A DNA stretch of 64,000 nt, taken from the NCBI GenBank assembly GCA_023212725.1, contig JALBYF010000019.1, forward strand, positions 186,001 to 250,000, given 5' to 3'. A program made the position numbers and the translations under genes. Positions 38,965-50,600 of this stretch are shown here, one piece after another. Within the stretch, counting starts at the first letter, position 1; each line of letters starts with the position of its first letter. A model generated the notes under the pieces. The model made no database searches. It had not been told where the DNA came from and saw only the letters and a program-made list of their open reading frames with translations. The DNA is from Tranzscheliella williamsii. Its lineage: Eukaryota > Basidiomycota > Ustilaginomycetes > Ustilaginales > Ustilaginaceae.

Positions 38965-41161
38965 CTACATGCGAAGGAGGATACTGGTAAGCACTTCTCG
39001 GGTGCGAATGAGATCAAGCTCCAGCACCTCACTAAATAGAGCCGCTTTGGCAGCTTCCTCGATGTGCTCTGCATTCTTTACTTTGTTGCCCCAATCCTCC
39101 TCTTTCTCGTCCCCCTCGTCCTCCTCGTCCTCCTCTTCTTCTTGTTGTCCTTCTATTTCCACTTGACTTTCGCTGGCTTCGAAGCGAGTCCGCTTTGCTG
39201 CCTTTACATCATCGTGAGAAGGTGACCGTCCTTCGGTCCAGATTCCTCCAAGGACCATGTCGTCTGTGACTACTCGGGAGCCAGGTGTCTTGCAACCCCG
39301 TTGCGAAGGGGGGCTTAGACCCGGGTCCGTGTCTAATGAGTGACTTGTATCGCCAAAACCACACTCGCCTTCTACGCCGCTGCTGCTGGAAGTGTGGCTG
39401 ATGGTCCCTAGAAAAGGAACTCCATGGAGGCCTACCTCGCCAGCAAGCGACTCCAGGTTTGGCTGCTGACTATGTCCGCATAGCCTATCATCAACCTGCC
39501 GATTCTTTTGAAGTTCGGGACCGCTGCTAGTTTCGCCTCGTCCAGCCTCAAAAGGGAGAGAGTGATCCGCGTCCCTCAGTCCCAGGCCAATCTGATCAAA
39601 AAAGCGGCGCGTGCTTTCGCGCATATCAGGATTAGTCGAACTTAGGTAGTTCGTGACGATGGCCTGTACAGGTGGCCACAAATTCCGGTAGGTGCACCAA
39701 TGAGTCAGAACAGCAAGCAATTGCCCACACCACGCTGGGATACTCACCCTGATGTTCAAGTTGGGTGCCCTCCGTTCGTCGTATTGGACTTCCTTGACGG
39801 GAGTATCGCCATCAGTGACTTGAGAGAGCAGGTAATGGATCCCGCCCTGATCATAATTAAGAAGGCCATTGGTGGTGATAGGCCCACAGATGAGATACAC
39901 ATGGGAATTGTATATACTCAACTTGTGATTGTCGAACCTACGTTCGTCGAACAGACTGTGTTGGTCAACAATGATCACGGCGGAGCGAAGCCTCAACTTA
40001 CAACTTATGCTCCATTGGAGCTAGCATTATGCCATTTCGTTCATCATGGAGACTCAAGTTCTCCGATAGAAAGATGCGAGAGTCGAATCGCGAGAGTCCA
40101 CCAAGGGACCTCGTGCGAGGATCGTTGGGTTCAAGCTCGGATTGACTTGCATCCGGGCAATAAAGTACTTTGAGAGTCTTCCGGTACAGTTCTTCCGAGG
40201 CCGACCTAGGTATGATGTGTGCGGCCTGAGCAAACTGGTCGTCTCCAGTGATAATACAAGCCATGCCGCACGACCGTATCACACGTTCTCGGAAGCCATC
40301 CGGCCTTGCAATCGCGCCAAGATGGGTAGCGGATGCATCAAAATCAGCTTGCGCCGTTGTGCTCGCAGTTGCCTGGAAAGTCTCGCTCCCTCGTCTTACT
40401 CGCTTTTTGCTTTTGCCGTAAGCTGGTTGCCATATGTTCCTGAATGAGGATTGCAGAAAGTGGGCTTGCTTGAAACCTCTCGTGAGCCTTTCCAAGTATC
40501 CAGCAGCCACAAGCTTGATACAATCAACGACGATTGTAATCTCCGTTGCGCATGTGTCTGCGAGAGACGCCTGATATAGCTCAACTTGGAAGGCCTCTTC
40601 GCTTATACCCAACACTGCAAAGTCGACAAGCTTCCCAAACTGCTTCTTGCAGTCGTGATGAGGGCCGACAGTGCTTACATCGAAGCATTCGCACGAAGGA
40701 ATCGAGATGCCGATGAACTCACAGGCGTCGGCGAGCGTTTGTTCTAGCGGCATACAACGAGCAGTTGCGTACGGAAGGATCCCTACCTTCTGGGTCTGGT
40801 TGCCTCTCCATAGTGGCTGTTGCACATCGGCCTTCGAGATGTTCACGATACAAAGGAGCTTCTTGCGCTCACCAAAGTGTTGTACGTTCGGTATGTTGTG
40901 CAGACCGGTGAACTTGAAACAAATACGGAGCGTCTTCATTTCGTTTGCACCGTGCACAGCTTGTGCGCTGGTTGAGAGCAGGGGTCCCTGGTAAATGGCT
41001 GGAGAAGACCCAGCGGACAAGGTGTATGCAGGTGAAGACGACGGTGAGAGGGATGGGGAAAGCGGTGAAAGTGTTGTATATGAAGCTGCTGGGGAGAAAG
41101 GGAGATGACCACGGTCCTCAGACCTAGGACGGTCGCTGTCTGGGGTGAAGGCAGCATACAT
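38965..41161 (-). CDS. HNH-endonuclease-domain protein (fungal type)
   Basis: Exons 41161-40002, 39955-39748 and 39663-38965 give 688 aa. The introns are 46 nt (GTAAGT...ACACAG) and 84 nt (GTGAGT...TACAG). The second could be read through in frame, so its removal is inferred from the consensus sites. The domain spans the first intron: CGMACIITGDDQFAQAAHII before it, and NGIMLAPMEHK joined to FLFDERRFDNHKLSIYNS after it, which fits the AHIIP / N-G-I-x-L / FD pattern of fungal HNH proteins. The N-terminal third is Ser/Pro-rich and then holds an unfamiliar folded region (LRICFKFTGLHNIPNVQHFG). The C-terminus has a long acidic run. Function is unknown; such genes are often multicopy and lineage-specific in fungi. 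Catalytic activity is not proven. Confidence 0.75.
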
Positions 41162-41863
41162 TGTGAGTTCTGGATGCCCTATCCGCGGCTGGGGGTTGAA
41201 GCAGGTGAGATGGATAGGAAGAGTGATCACCGTGTCCGTTTGTAGGGGGGATATGTAAGCTTTGCGAGTGATCGAACGAGAAGCTTAGAGACAAATTCAA
41301 CTGTGCCAGGGAAGACAACAAAGATGATAATAGTATGTGGTAGTGAGGGAGGGCGCGCGATTTCGAGGTAGATAGGCGCATCACCAGCTAAGTTACCTCA
41401 AATTTCGTGAATGTGTTTTGACGATACGCCGTGGCGACGCGCTTTGCAATTGCCGCCATGATCAAAGGTAGCGCACAGTCACAATATATCTGTCCGCACT
41501 ACTCTGTCTGCCGATAGGATGATCGAAACCACGCACACAAGCGACATCGTCACATGAACCACAACGGAAGACAGACCCCAGTCTCCCGTAACTTCATCGT
41601 ACACGACGTAACGAAAAGGTCTCGACACTTGTATATATACACATATTGATGCGCTAGACCGCCGAACTGATTCCAGAAAACTAGATAGTGACAGACGAAA
41701 TTAGACCGTACGCCACGCTTGTTTTGTCAGTTAGCTCGCAGTTCATCGATGTCGCAATAATAAAGATAATAATAAGTATATCTACATAGTCTCTTCTTGC
41801 TGCGCCTGTGTGCAGGGTCAGCGCTCCCGCAATTCGTCTTTCCTTCTATCTACCGATTTACAG
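41162..41863. other. AT-richer intergenic region, no gene recognised
   Basis: About 700 bp between the HNH gene start and the DUF3237-like exons. It is noticeably AT-richer than its neighbours, with a run of AATAA/ATAAT near 41755-41780. It is a likely promoter region for one or both genes. Confidence 0.5.
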
Positions 41864-42738
41864 CTTGTCATGTCGTGCCTAGTATCGAGCTGGCCCATGC
41901 CTTCTGCCTCAAGTTCCTCGCCCGGAAGGTGCGCAACATACTGCACAGGCTGATCAGCGATCGAGGTAAGCAGGGGCGTTCCACGGCTCGAGCGTGGCCT
42001 TGCCTTCCATATCCGCCGTACTGAGAGGGTCTAATCTAAGGCGCCGTTGTTTCTAGTGTATATTCCGGTAGCCTCATCGTGCTGCCTGAGACCAGTGTCA
42101 CTATGGCAGGCAAGGAAGGCCATGACAAGCTCGATGTGCGACTCCACGCCAAGACCGCCGACGGCGATGTCCTCTATATATTTACATTATTCGGGTCACT
42201 TGCAGCTCGCAGCTGCGGCTGACAAGGTGAGTCTTGCCCGTGCACCGCTGTGCCAGCTCCCGTGCCCCTTCTGACCTGCCCGGCGCAAACCTTCGCCTTT
42301 CGAACCACAGTCATGGTCGCCGGCCTGAGCGCCCAGTTTACACCAACTTCGACCAAGTACCTCCTCGTAAGTCTCTTTTTCGCCTTTTGTGCCGCCTCGC
42401 ATCGTATTCTCTCAACCTCTGCCTCTTCTCACGCCCACTTCTGCTAAAGGGCTCCCGTCATCAAAGCACCCGCCGGCTTCAACCACGCCTGGGTTGACCA
42501 AACCATCTTTGTCGGCAAAGGCCGCCTCGGAGTCGATCAGCAGCGCGCCACTGTTAGTAAGTACTGCCGTCGCCCTCCCTGTGCCCTGGCGATTCCCCGG
42601 ACGCCATCGTCCGTTTTGACCGCCCGCCCCTAATGGTGCCGTGACACTGCCGTCCGTAACACTCTACCCGATCATCACGGCTAAATGGTAATGCCGCGTA
42701 GTACGGCATGCTACGCCGGAAACCGCTGTCTCATGGGG
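41864..42738 (+). CDS. DUF3237 (UPF0311)-like gene, reading frame problematic
   Basis: Short pieces in the family's order: VPSIELAHAFCLKFLARKV with RNILHRLISDRG (to 41965); after a 75-nt intron with a good CTAAT branch site, VYSGSLIVLPETSV, GHDKLDVRLHAKTADGDVLY; then HYSGHLQLAAAADK (ending 42226); VMVAGLSAQFTPTSTKYLL (42311-42366); APVIKAPAGFNHAWVDQTIF and VGKGRLGVDQQRATV (to about 42556). The first junction is in phase. The next three are each off by one base with GT-AG splicing: a shift near 42176-42186, and phase mismatches at the introns starting 42227 and 42367. The start and last exon are not resolved. It may be a decaying gene, a sequence error or unusual splicing. Fungal DUF3237 proteins have no settled function. 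Confidence 0.45.
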
Positions 42739-42828
42739 AACGCCAACACGGCGCTAGCTGTTTCATAGTTCGCTGTGAACATAGAACGTGCAAAGCTGTA
42801 AACCGATGTACATTGATGACGGGCCATG

Positions 42829-45492
42829 CTAGCCAGGTGCCGTGACTTCGCCCAGAATCGACTTCCAGAATGAAATGTCAACTTTCAACAGCCCAGAGAG
42901 AATGTATGCGTCGGTGGCTTGGAGCCCGCTTTTTGAGCTAGATAACCCTTCGCCCGGCCGTGCATCAGACCAGCCATGTCTGTCGCTTAGATCCCGATGG
43001 GTATCGCCGGCCATGGCGTTATCGCCTTTGCCAAGCTGTGGGGCTCCAGGGTCCCTTGCAACCATACCTTTGAGATGCTGCCACGCTTGCGACGTCACCG
43101 ATGCAGAGCTTAGCTCCTCGTCCAAGTCGGCCTCCGGTGCGTGTCTCTGTGACGTGGAAGCGGCCGAAAGCAGCGCAAGTCCTTCGGCGGCACTTTGCGT
43201 GTGTCCCGGTAGTGCCAGGGCTGGAAGCCCCGACGCGTCAATTCCTGTCTGCCCCTCCCTACCATTCTGCGGATCGTCGTCCTGGTTCTGTGTGTGATGG
43301 TGTCCGATATCTCTCCTTATCACGTTGTCCAGATGCTCGTCCAGAGTGGCGACTACCGTATTGTTGGTCATCTTGCCCAACGCTTCGATCATCGTCAACA
43401 GATAGTGACCGAGTTGGGAGGTCGAGCTGGGACCGTTACCGAAGATATGTGTCGCTCCCGTCATACCACCGCGTTGACGCTGTTGCAGACGCAGCAAAGG
43501 TACGGCAAGAATGACGGCGATTTGATAGTATGCCGTAGCTATCCAGCCCATAGGCGCATGCGACGCCGACTCGGACGAAAAAAGACGAACAACTGGAACA
43601 GCATTAACACATCGCCTGGCGTTATCGAATGCCTCCTGCTCCATGTCGCACAGAAAAGACGGTGGAAGCCATGAGGCCAGCTCAAGCTGCATACGCTGAA
43701 AATTTTGCTGCCTGGCATTGATCAGAAAAGTCTCGTCCATCTTTGCCGGTTGGTATTTTGACTGCTCGATGGCATCTTGCACGGTCTGCAGTCGGTTCGA
43801 CAGCAGGACCCAGGCCCGGCACAGTGTGGAGATCATGTCAGCTAGGCTGTGGTTAAGCAACAAGGTAAAGGACAATTCCTTGGTAGGCGGGGTGGTGGCC
43901 AAGGAAGATGCGGCCTGTTCGATCTTGTCTTGGCCTAGTCCGGCAGCCGGTAGGACGGTGTTGCGCCAGTCATGCAATTTGGCTAGCAGCTGACGGGTTC
44001 GTTTGGCCAGGTCTCGTAGCTGGTCCTTGGTGCAAAGGGACATGACTCCCTCGTCAAGTATGTGCGCCTCAGTGAGGGCGATGAGGTCCATTAGAGTGGG
44101 CACCTCGCTTCCCATTGACCATGCGAGCTTAACAAATTTGCGCGTTAGCTCGACGAGCTGTTGATTGGGTTGTCGATCTCGGGCAGCGTCGACGGGCGTT
44201 CTTGCCGAGTGAAGCCAGGCCGGCAAAGGTGGAAGGGCCCCAAATCTCCGCAGATGTGGTTGACCGACGTTGAAGTGCTTTATGCGGCGGTTGATATCAG
44301 GGAGGCGTTGACGCAGACTAATGAACCTGGCATCCATGACTGTCTGAGCCACCAAAATGCGGATCGTTTCGATCTCGTCATCGTCGAGGCCAATCCAAGT
44401 AGGACGCTGCTCATCGTCGAAGCCTACGCTTACGACTGTTGCAATGGCATGCTCGCCAAAGCGGCGCATACGATCATTGTCGCCGATAGTTCGGAAGTAA
44501 AGGCTCAGGAGACAGCAGCATTCGATCCAATCGCAAGCTTCGCTCTGTTTTGGAAGGGGGCGTAGAGCTAGCATCTCATCAAAGAAGCGGACGGCCTCTT
44601 CGATCAGTTTGAGGTGAAGTGATGCCTCGGACTCGACGAAGCGCGAAGAGCCATTGGAAGTTATCAAGGCAGAAACGCCAACAAGGGCAAGGATCTGTAC
44701 GGCGCCTACCCGAGAAATGGCTCCGCTAGCGTTGGACATCTTCCAGCGCGCAAGATGTCTTGTCGGTTGTACAAACGGTAACATCCAATCTGAGCGATCA
44801 AAAGCATTGTGCAGCATAATCTGCATGTCCTGGATGGAAGGGGCTAGTGTTTGGATGATAAGCCATCTTCCCCTAGCGTCTTCTAGACGCTCTTCCTGCC
44901 AATCCACATCGGTGGGTGTGGCTAGATTGGACCGGGCAGGGCGGAAAGTATCTGCTTGCGCATAAGAGGAGGAAGAAGAGGCATGGTGCGACGCATCTGG
45001 CAAAAACAGCCCTTCGAGACGAGAAAGGCCTTGTTTGAGACGACCGAGTTCCTCAAGAACGGCAGAGGTTGAATTTGCCGATGGCGGCGCAGTGGCAGCA
45101 CTAGAGGAAAACGGCTCTGAGGCCAAGGCAGGCGGGTCGCTCAGCGGACTGTTGGAATCGGACGTGAGAAAGTTGCGTTTGCGTTTCGAGGATCTAGCGC
45201 CTCGTTCTGAGTCGAGAGTCTGTTCCAGGCCGTGGGTAGTGAGCGAGGTCGATGCCAAACCCGAGGAGCTGGGTACCAGGGAGGGAGTGGAAGCGGTGGC
45301 GGATGCTGATTCTACACATTGGTGGGATGTTCCACGAAGCACGCACGAAGAGCAGGGCCGTGAGTGGTCGCATTTGGATTTGCGCAAGCGACACGGCTGG
45401 CAGCTGACCTTGGCCTTGCGAGGCGGAAGAGGTGGCTGCTTGGGATGCGAAGCCATGGCCTCTGGCTCAGCAGCTTCATCGGAGGCTGTCAT
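42829..45492 (-). CDS. Zn2Cys6 (Gal4-type) transcription factor
   Basis: Intronless, 887 aa from the ATG at 45492. The binuclear zinc cluster is at residues 31-59, with all six cysteines (31, 34, 41, 47, 50, 59) in CX2CX6CX5CX2CX8C spacing and basic RLRKSK between. A Ser/Ala-rich linker leads to a fungal-specific transcription factor middle region (MLALRPLPKQSEACDWIECC, then LLSLYFRTIGDNDRMRRFGE), typical of this class. The C-terminal ~150 residues look disordered. It should be a nuclear DNA-binding regulator; the target pathway is not evident. Its neighbour RRP8 is divergent across 416 bp and does not suggest a target. Yeast orthology is not recognisable. Confidence 0.93.
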   Translation of the reverse strand: MTASDEAAEPEAMASHPKQPPLPPRKAKVSCQPCRLRKSKCDHSRPCSSCVLRGTSHQCVESASATASTPSLVPSSSGLASTSLTTHGLEQTLDSERGARSSKRKRNFLTSDSNSPLSDPPALASEPFSSSAATAPPSANSTSAVLEELGRLKQGLSRLEGLFLPDASHHASSSSSYAQADTFRPARSNLATPTDVDWQEERLEDARGRWLIIQTLAPSIQDMQIMLHNAFDRSDWMLPFVQPTRHLARWKMSNASGAISRVGAVQILALVGVSALITSNGSSRFVESEASLHLKLIEEAVRFFDEMLALRPLPKQSEACDWIECCCLLSLYFRTIGDNDRMRRFGEHAIATVVSVGFDDEQRPTWIGLDDDEIETIRILVAQTVMDARFISLRQRLPDINRRIKHFNVGQPHLRRFGALPPLPAWLHSARTPVDAARDRQPNQQLVELTRKFVKLAWSMGSEVPTLMDLIALTEAHILDEGVMSLCTKDQLRDLAKRTRQLLAKLHDWRNTVLPAAGLGQDKIEQAASSLATTPPTKELSFTLLLNHSLADMISTLCRAWVLLSNRLQTVQDAIEQSKYQPAKMDETFLINARQQNFQRMQLELASWLPPSFLCDMEQEAFDNARRCVNAVPVVRLFSSESASHAPMGWIATAYYQIAVILAVPLLRLQQRQRGGMTGATHIFGNGPSSTSQLGHYLLTMIEALGKMTNNTVVATLDEHLDNVIRRDIGHHHTQNQDDDPQNGREGQTGIDASGLPALALPGHTQSAAEGLALLSAASTSQRHAPEADLDEELSSASVTSQAWQHLKGMVARDPGAPQLGKGDNAMAGDTHRDLSDRHGWSDARPGEGLSSSKSGLQATDAYILSGLLKVDISFWKSILGEVTAPG

Positions 45493-45908
45493 ACCGGCCA
45501 AAGGCAAGCGTTCCCAGAGGGCAGGCGCTCCCCGTCGGATCGATCGTTGATGGTGTCCTTACAAATAGTAAACATCATACCTACCGTAAAGCTTGGGCGG
45601 CATAACTTATGCGGCATCAACCCTTCCCGCGCACAAATATCCTAACAAGAATCGTCCAAAGCCGCGGGATATCCGCGGGATACGCCTCTTGGCGGCTAAG
45701 CTGCAGATGTCATTATTTCGTTAATAATAAATACTTTTCCGTCTGAAAGCCAAATGGAAAAAAAGGTGGAGTGAAAATGTGTGCTAAATACTGTATTTTT
45801 TGAGATTGCGGCGGTCCAACCTTCTTCTTGGCCATCACTCTGGCACATTCCCACGCTCACGTCCAATTAACTCGATCGATAAGACGGCGGGCTCCGACAC
45901 GTAGGAGT
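45493..45908. other. Divergent promoter region, Zn2Cys6 factor / RRP8
   Basis: About 416 bp with an AT-rich core around 45710-45810 (AATAATAAATAC and poly-A runs). No gene is seen. It probably drives both flanking genes. Confidence 0.6.
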
Positions 45909-47534
45909 ATGGCTGAGTCGATGGATCTGAGCCGGCTGCAGGCTCAGCTGGAGCTCAACCGATCCTCTTTGGCGGATAGCATCTTAGCCAAGCTGCCCAG
46001 CTTTGGAGCCTCTTCCTCGTCGCCGTCCCAGCCAAAACGGGCGCAGGCTCAGGAGAGCACACCGAGGCCGAGGCAGGCCAACTTGGGCCTGGGAGCCAAG
46101 CCTAAGCAGACGCAAGCGATTCAAAGTGGCAAGCCAAGCTCAGCTGCCGATGCTAGGCTGCGCGGGCAATTGACAGCAAAGCGCAAGCGCGACGATGAAC
46201 CGCTTCTGTCCAAAGCCAACGGCGCGCTCGAATCCGATTCTGACGACGAAGAACAGGGCAGAGCCGCTACGATTTCCAACAAAAAAGCCAAACAGCCTGC
46301 GGTGAGCGCGCTCAAAACCGACAAGAATTTCAAGAAAGATCCGTTTGCTGCAAAGGGCATCGAGGCGCAAAAGGCGGCTCAGTCTCAACCCAAAATGGTA
46401 ATTGTCGATGGAGAGAGCATCGACACTTCCAAGCTGTCCAAAGCACAGCGGAAGAAGCTGAACAAGCAGCTTAGGCAGCGCGAGGCGGACCGACAACTCT
46501 CTTCTACCGCGCAACCTGAGCCCACTCCATCTGCGTCATCCAGCTTTATCACCGCTCTGAACCGCGACTCTAACACCCTCATCAAGCACAGTGCAGCTGT
46601 TGAGTCTGCTGATGCTGCCGGCAGTGCTCTAACCCCATTACAGGCTCAGATGCTCTCCAAGCTGTCAGGATCCCGCTTCCGGACCATCAATGAGAAGCTC
46701 TATACCTCTGACTCGCAGCAGGCCGTCCGCATGATCGAAGAATCGCCGTCCACCTTTGACGAATATCATCAGGGCTTTCGCGAACAGGTCAAGTCTTGGC
46801 CCATCAATCCGCTTGACCGCATTGCGCAGATGCTCGATTCTGAAAACATTCCCGAAATGACCAAGCCTACTGCAAAGGGCAAAGGCGCCTCAAAAAACAA
46901 ACGTGATCCTACCATCTCTAAGCATACCGGTAAGCTCAAGGCCCGCTTCTCTCCTGCACCTCTGGTCGTCGACATGGGTGCCGGCGAGGGTGGTCTAGCT
47001 CAGAAGCTCGTGCCAAAGGGCGTCAAGGTCATGTCTTTCGACCTCGTCAACACCCCGGACGGATGGGTCAGAAAACAGGACACAGCAAGCATTGGTGGCC
47101 TCCCTCTGCCTGGCTTTTTTGACCTAAATGATCCACTGCTGGTAAAATTCTCCAACACCTTCCAGCAGAGCAGAGCACCGGGTATTGTCGACGTAGCTGT
47201 CTTCTGCCTTAGCTTGATGGGCACCAACTGGATTCAGATGATCTTGGAGGCAAGGCGCGTCCTGCGCGATGGAGGCGAGCTCATCATCGCCGAAGTCTCA
47301 AGTCGTTTCGATGGTTTCGATGCCTTCGTCGACCTTGTTCGGCAGGTGGGCTTCGCACTCGAGAAGCAAGACGCTTCCAACACTCACTTTGTCATCTTCG
47401 AATTCGTCAAATTGACTACTCCTAGTGTCTCCAACCAGGCCGACACCGCAGCGTCAGTAGAGCAGGTAACGATCCAGAATCTCACTACGAAAGCTAGTCA
47501 GCTCTTGAAACCATGTCTCTACAAAAGGCGTTGA
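45909..47534 (+). CDS. RRP8: 25S rRNA adenine-N1 methyltransferase RRP8
   Basis: Intronless, 541 aa from the ATG at 45909, the first ATG of the frame. The N-terminal half is basic and Ser/Ala-rich with KLSKAQRKKLNKQLRQRE. The catalytic half begins RFRTINEKLYTSDSQQAVRM and FDEYHQGFREQVKSWPINPL, both hallmarks of Rrp8. SAM-binding motif I is VVDMGAGEGGLAQKL, followed by VDVAVFCLSLMGTNW and GELIIAEVSSRF. In yeast, Rrp8 places m1A on 25S rRNA in the nucleolus and takes part in early pre-rRNA processing. It converges on the NRPS gene, 158 bp away. Confidence 0.95.
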   Translation: MAESMDLSRLQAQLELNRSSLADSILAKLPSFGASSSSPSQPKRAQAQESTPRPRQANLGLGAKPKQTQAIQSGKPSSAADARLRGQLTAKRKRDDEPLLSKANGALESDSDDEEQGRAATISNKKAKQPAVSALKTDKNFKKDPFAAKGIEAQKAAQSQPKMVIVDGESIDTSKLSKAQRKKLNKQLRQREADRQLSSTAQPEPTPSASSSFITALNRDSNTLIKHSAAVESADAAGSALTPLQAQMLSKLSGSRFRTINEKLYTSDSQQAVRMIEESPSTFDEYHQGFREQVKSWPINPLDRIAQMLDSENIPEMTKPTAKGKGASKNKRDPTISKHTGKLKARFSPAPLVVDMGAGEGGLAQKLVPKGVKVMSFDLVNTPDGWVRKQDTASIGGLPLPGFFDLNDPLLVKFSNTFQQSRAPGIVDVAVFCLSLMGTNWIQMILEARRVLRDGGELIIAEVSSRFDGFDAFVDLVRQVGFALEKQDASNTHFVIFEFVKLTTPSVSNQADTAASVEQVTIQNLTTKASQLLKPCLYKRR

Positions 47535-47692
47535 CCATTCACACTAAAACCCTTTTCTTAATCACAATCAGGCTATCACCGGCCGCGTAAAACTAGACCA
47601 GGCGATTGTGCATCTGATCAATAGACGGCATCTTTACTATGTACAAGTGGCAAAGAAGGCGGCTCGCACTGCCAAAGTGCCATTTTTTCTCA

Positions 47693-50600
47693 TTACAATG
47701 CCGAACAAATCTCATCAATTTCGCTGGCCACCGAGTTGCAGAACTCGGCCAGCGCCTTGTCGTCCATCGCGGAAGCGTCGCACCGGGCACCGAAGCCCAG
47801 ACAATCAGCCTCCTTGTCGAGACCTACGTCCAAGTAGAGCTGGGCTCGGCAAGACAGGCTACTTTGGCTGCTTCCATGCAGGTCGACGCTTGTGGGTCCT
47901 GGCATTCCTTCTTGGCGGGTAAAGTAGCCGGAGTCCGTTGCGAGTCTGTAGGGTTGCAGCAGCGCGTTTCCTTTCGAGACTGCATCGGTGGGTCGAGACG
48001 ACTTGTGCCAGAGGAGGTTGAGATGGGCATCGAACTGGACGCCAGTCTTCACCAGGCTCTGATCGTACCTTGTTCTGGCGGCTAGATCGCTCTGTATGGC
48101 TGCCAGACAGCTGACCAGCTGCTGATAGTCAAGCGCCACTGTCATCGGCTGCATCGTAATGGTGGGGCCCATCAATTCTGCTAATCCGACAAATTCGGCC
48201 GATCGACCCGCCGTATAGAAACCAAAGGTGGGGGAATGCTTGCCGTTGCTTCGAGACGCCAAGATCCGTGCGTAGGCCAGAATCACAACCGCTTGCAGTC
48301 CGAATCCTTGTGTCCGGCACATCATCTCTTTATCATGAACGGATCCGACCGCTGGCTTGCGAAGATGCATGGTCTGAAGGATGCTTTGCTCAGCAGTCCC
48401 ACAGACGAGCGTGTCCTCTGCATGACGCAGCTTGTCAGCCCAGAACTTGGTTTCGACATCCTTAGCTCGGGTCTGAGCATCGTAGACGTGTCCGACAAAG
48501 TCGACGAAACTGACCGGCGGAGTCGATGAAACAGGAGGCACCGTCGGTCCCGCCACTTGTACGAAGTTGCGATAGAGCTGCGACAATTCAGCAACCAGTA
48601 GGCGCATGCTCCAAGCATCGTAGCTGGTATGATGAATGGTCAACATGACCAGGTCTCGACTGTTTCCTCTGACTAGTGAGAGCCGTGCCGACGGTGTAGA
48701 CAGGTCCGTCGGTGTCGTGTTGAGATGCTGTACGTGACGTGCAGCCACCTCGTCCAATGCATCACCAGCGTCCACTACCGAAAGCTGGGATCGCGACGAT
48801 GTGCTAAAAGCGCTCTCAGGCTTCAGCACGGCCTGCAGGAGATTGCCAGATGCAACGCGAGCGAAGGCCGTGCGCAGAGCCTGGTTGCGTCGGCGAAGCT
48901 CCTCCCAGGCTCGTTCCAAGGCCTCTGTGCTCAGCCTTGTTTCCGTTACAAATACGAATGTTGGTTCGAAGAAACGTCGCTGCCTCTGCAACCACAGCTC
49001 GATGTGCTGTGTCTGACCCGCGAGTAGGGGCAGGACAGCCTCAACGTCGCTATCCACCAATCGCAGAAGTTCCAACGCTTCCGCCCTCTCCTCCAAGCTG
49101 CAAAGGGGCAGTTGCTGCGAAGCAGACGTGCGCACATATGCTTGGTAGTGTTCGTCAGCGACCGTCATCTTGCTCAGACTGCCAGAGGAAAGGATATCGT
49201 GAGCAGCGACCGAGACATTATCTACTCGTGCATCTGCCGACACGCAGATCGCCATCAACGAATCCAAACCAAGCAGAACAAAGTTCGGACAGGCACGTAT
49301 GGTCTCGCTGTCGGTACCAAGTCGTTTGGACATGTGACGCACAAGAGTGGTCTCTTCTGCTTCTGTCAGGCGCCGACGTCCAATAGACAGAGCAGTTGTC
49401 TCATAGATCTCGTGGCTCTCGCGTTGCAGTGGTAGCATGGCCAGACTTTCCGGCAAGGCTCCCATCGATCGAGAAGGTCGATGGAGAATATCGATAATCG
49501 TGTCTTTCAGAAGCTTCAGCATGGTCGGTAGCCAAGAGGGCCCGCCTACGGCGTCACTTGCACCCGCTTTAATCTTCAAACCGTCAAGGTCGAGGACAAC
49601 AGAGATGTTGGCCGGGTATTCCGAGGCGGCTGTTGCTTCTTCCTTGGTGGACTGGTCGTCCTCGGCCAAGCTGTCCCACAGCTTGAGCTCGGAGCTGCGC
49701 TTCGCACGCTGTTCGGCTTCCACGTTGTGGAAGACAAACAGGCTGTCAAACAGCTTCACTGTTCCGGCAGCGCTTTGTTGTGCCGCGGCAACTTGTTTTC
49801 TCCACTGCGATTGAACTACGCTTAACGGAGCGTGCTGGTGGGGCTGCGAGTCGACCAGCTCGGCATGCACTCTCCGAGCCATGCTAGCGTTCGACTCGAG
49901 GCCGTTGGCGAGGGTCAATCGAGTAGGAACAGTGTTGATCAGAGGTCCTGAGATCTCCTCAACGCCAGGCAGGTCCAGGTAGCGGCCCGAAACCACCTGA
50001 CCAAAGCAAATGTCTCGTTGGCCAGACGTGATGGCAACGACTTTCGCCCAAGCGAGCATGACAGACGCCTGGACGGAAAACTGATTATCGCGGCAGATCT
50101 TTTTGATCTCCGCCAGATCGAGACCAACGTCGATGCTACTCAGGCGGTATGTGCATTCCTGGCTTGGCGAAGAGACCGAGGTGATCAGGCTTGGATGCTG
50201 AAACCCAGCTAGCTTGTTGGACCAGTAGGCTGCCGAGATCTCGCGTCTGGCGTGGATAGCATGCGCAGCCACCGAATAGGGGATTTGTTGCGGCAGAGGG
50301 TCGCCTTCGTAGGCAGCTCGGAGATCTCGGAAAAGAGCGGGCAGCGATACACCATCGTACAAGCTGTGATGCATGGAAAGTAGGAAGAGCGTCGAGTCCG
50401 GCCCCGCGATGACTTGGGCCCTCCAGGGGCTTCTAGAAAAGTCTTTTGCTGACGGGAAGATGAAGGAGTCCGCTTCCTGCTGGAGTAGCGCACGAGCAGG
50501 TAGCTGGCTGCTCTGCCTTTCCAAGCGTACGTTGTCAGCGGTCGGCCCCGTCTGAACCCGCGCCCACCACATCGGCGCGGCAACTCCGCCCTCGGACCGT

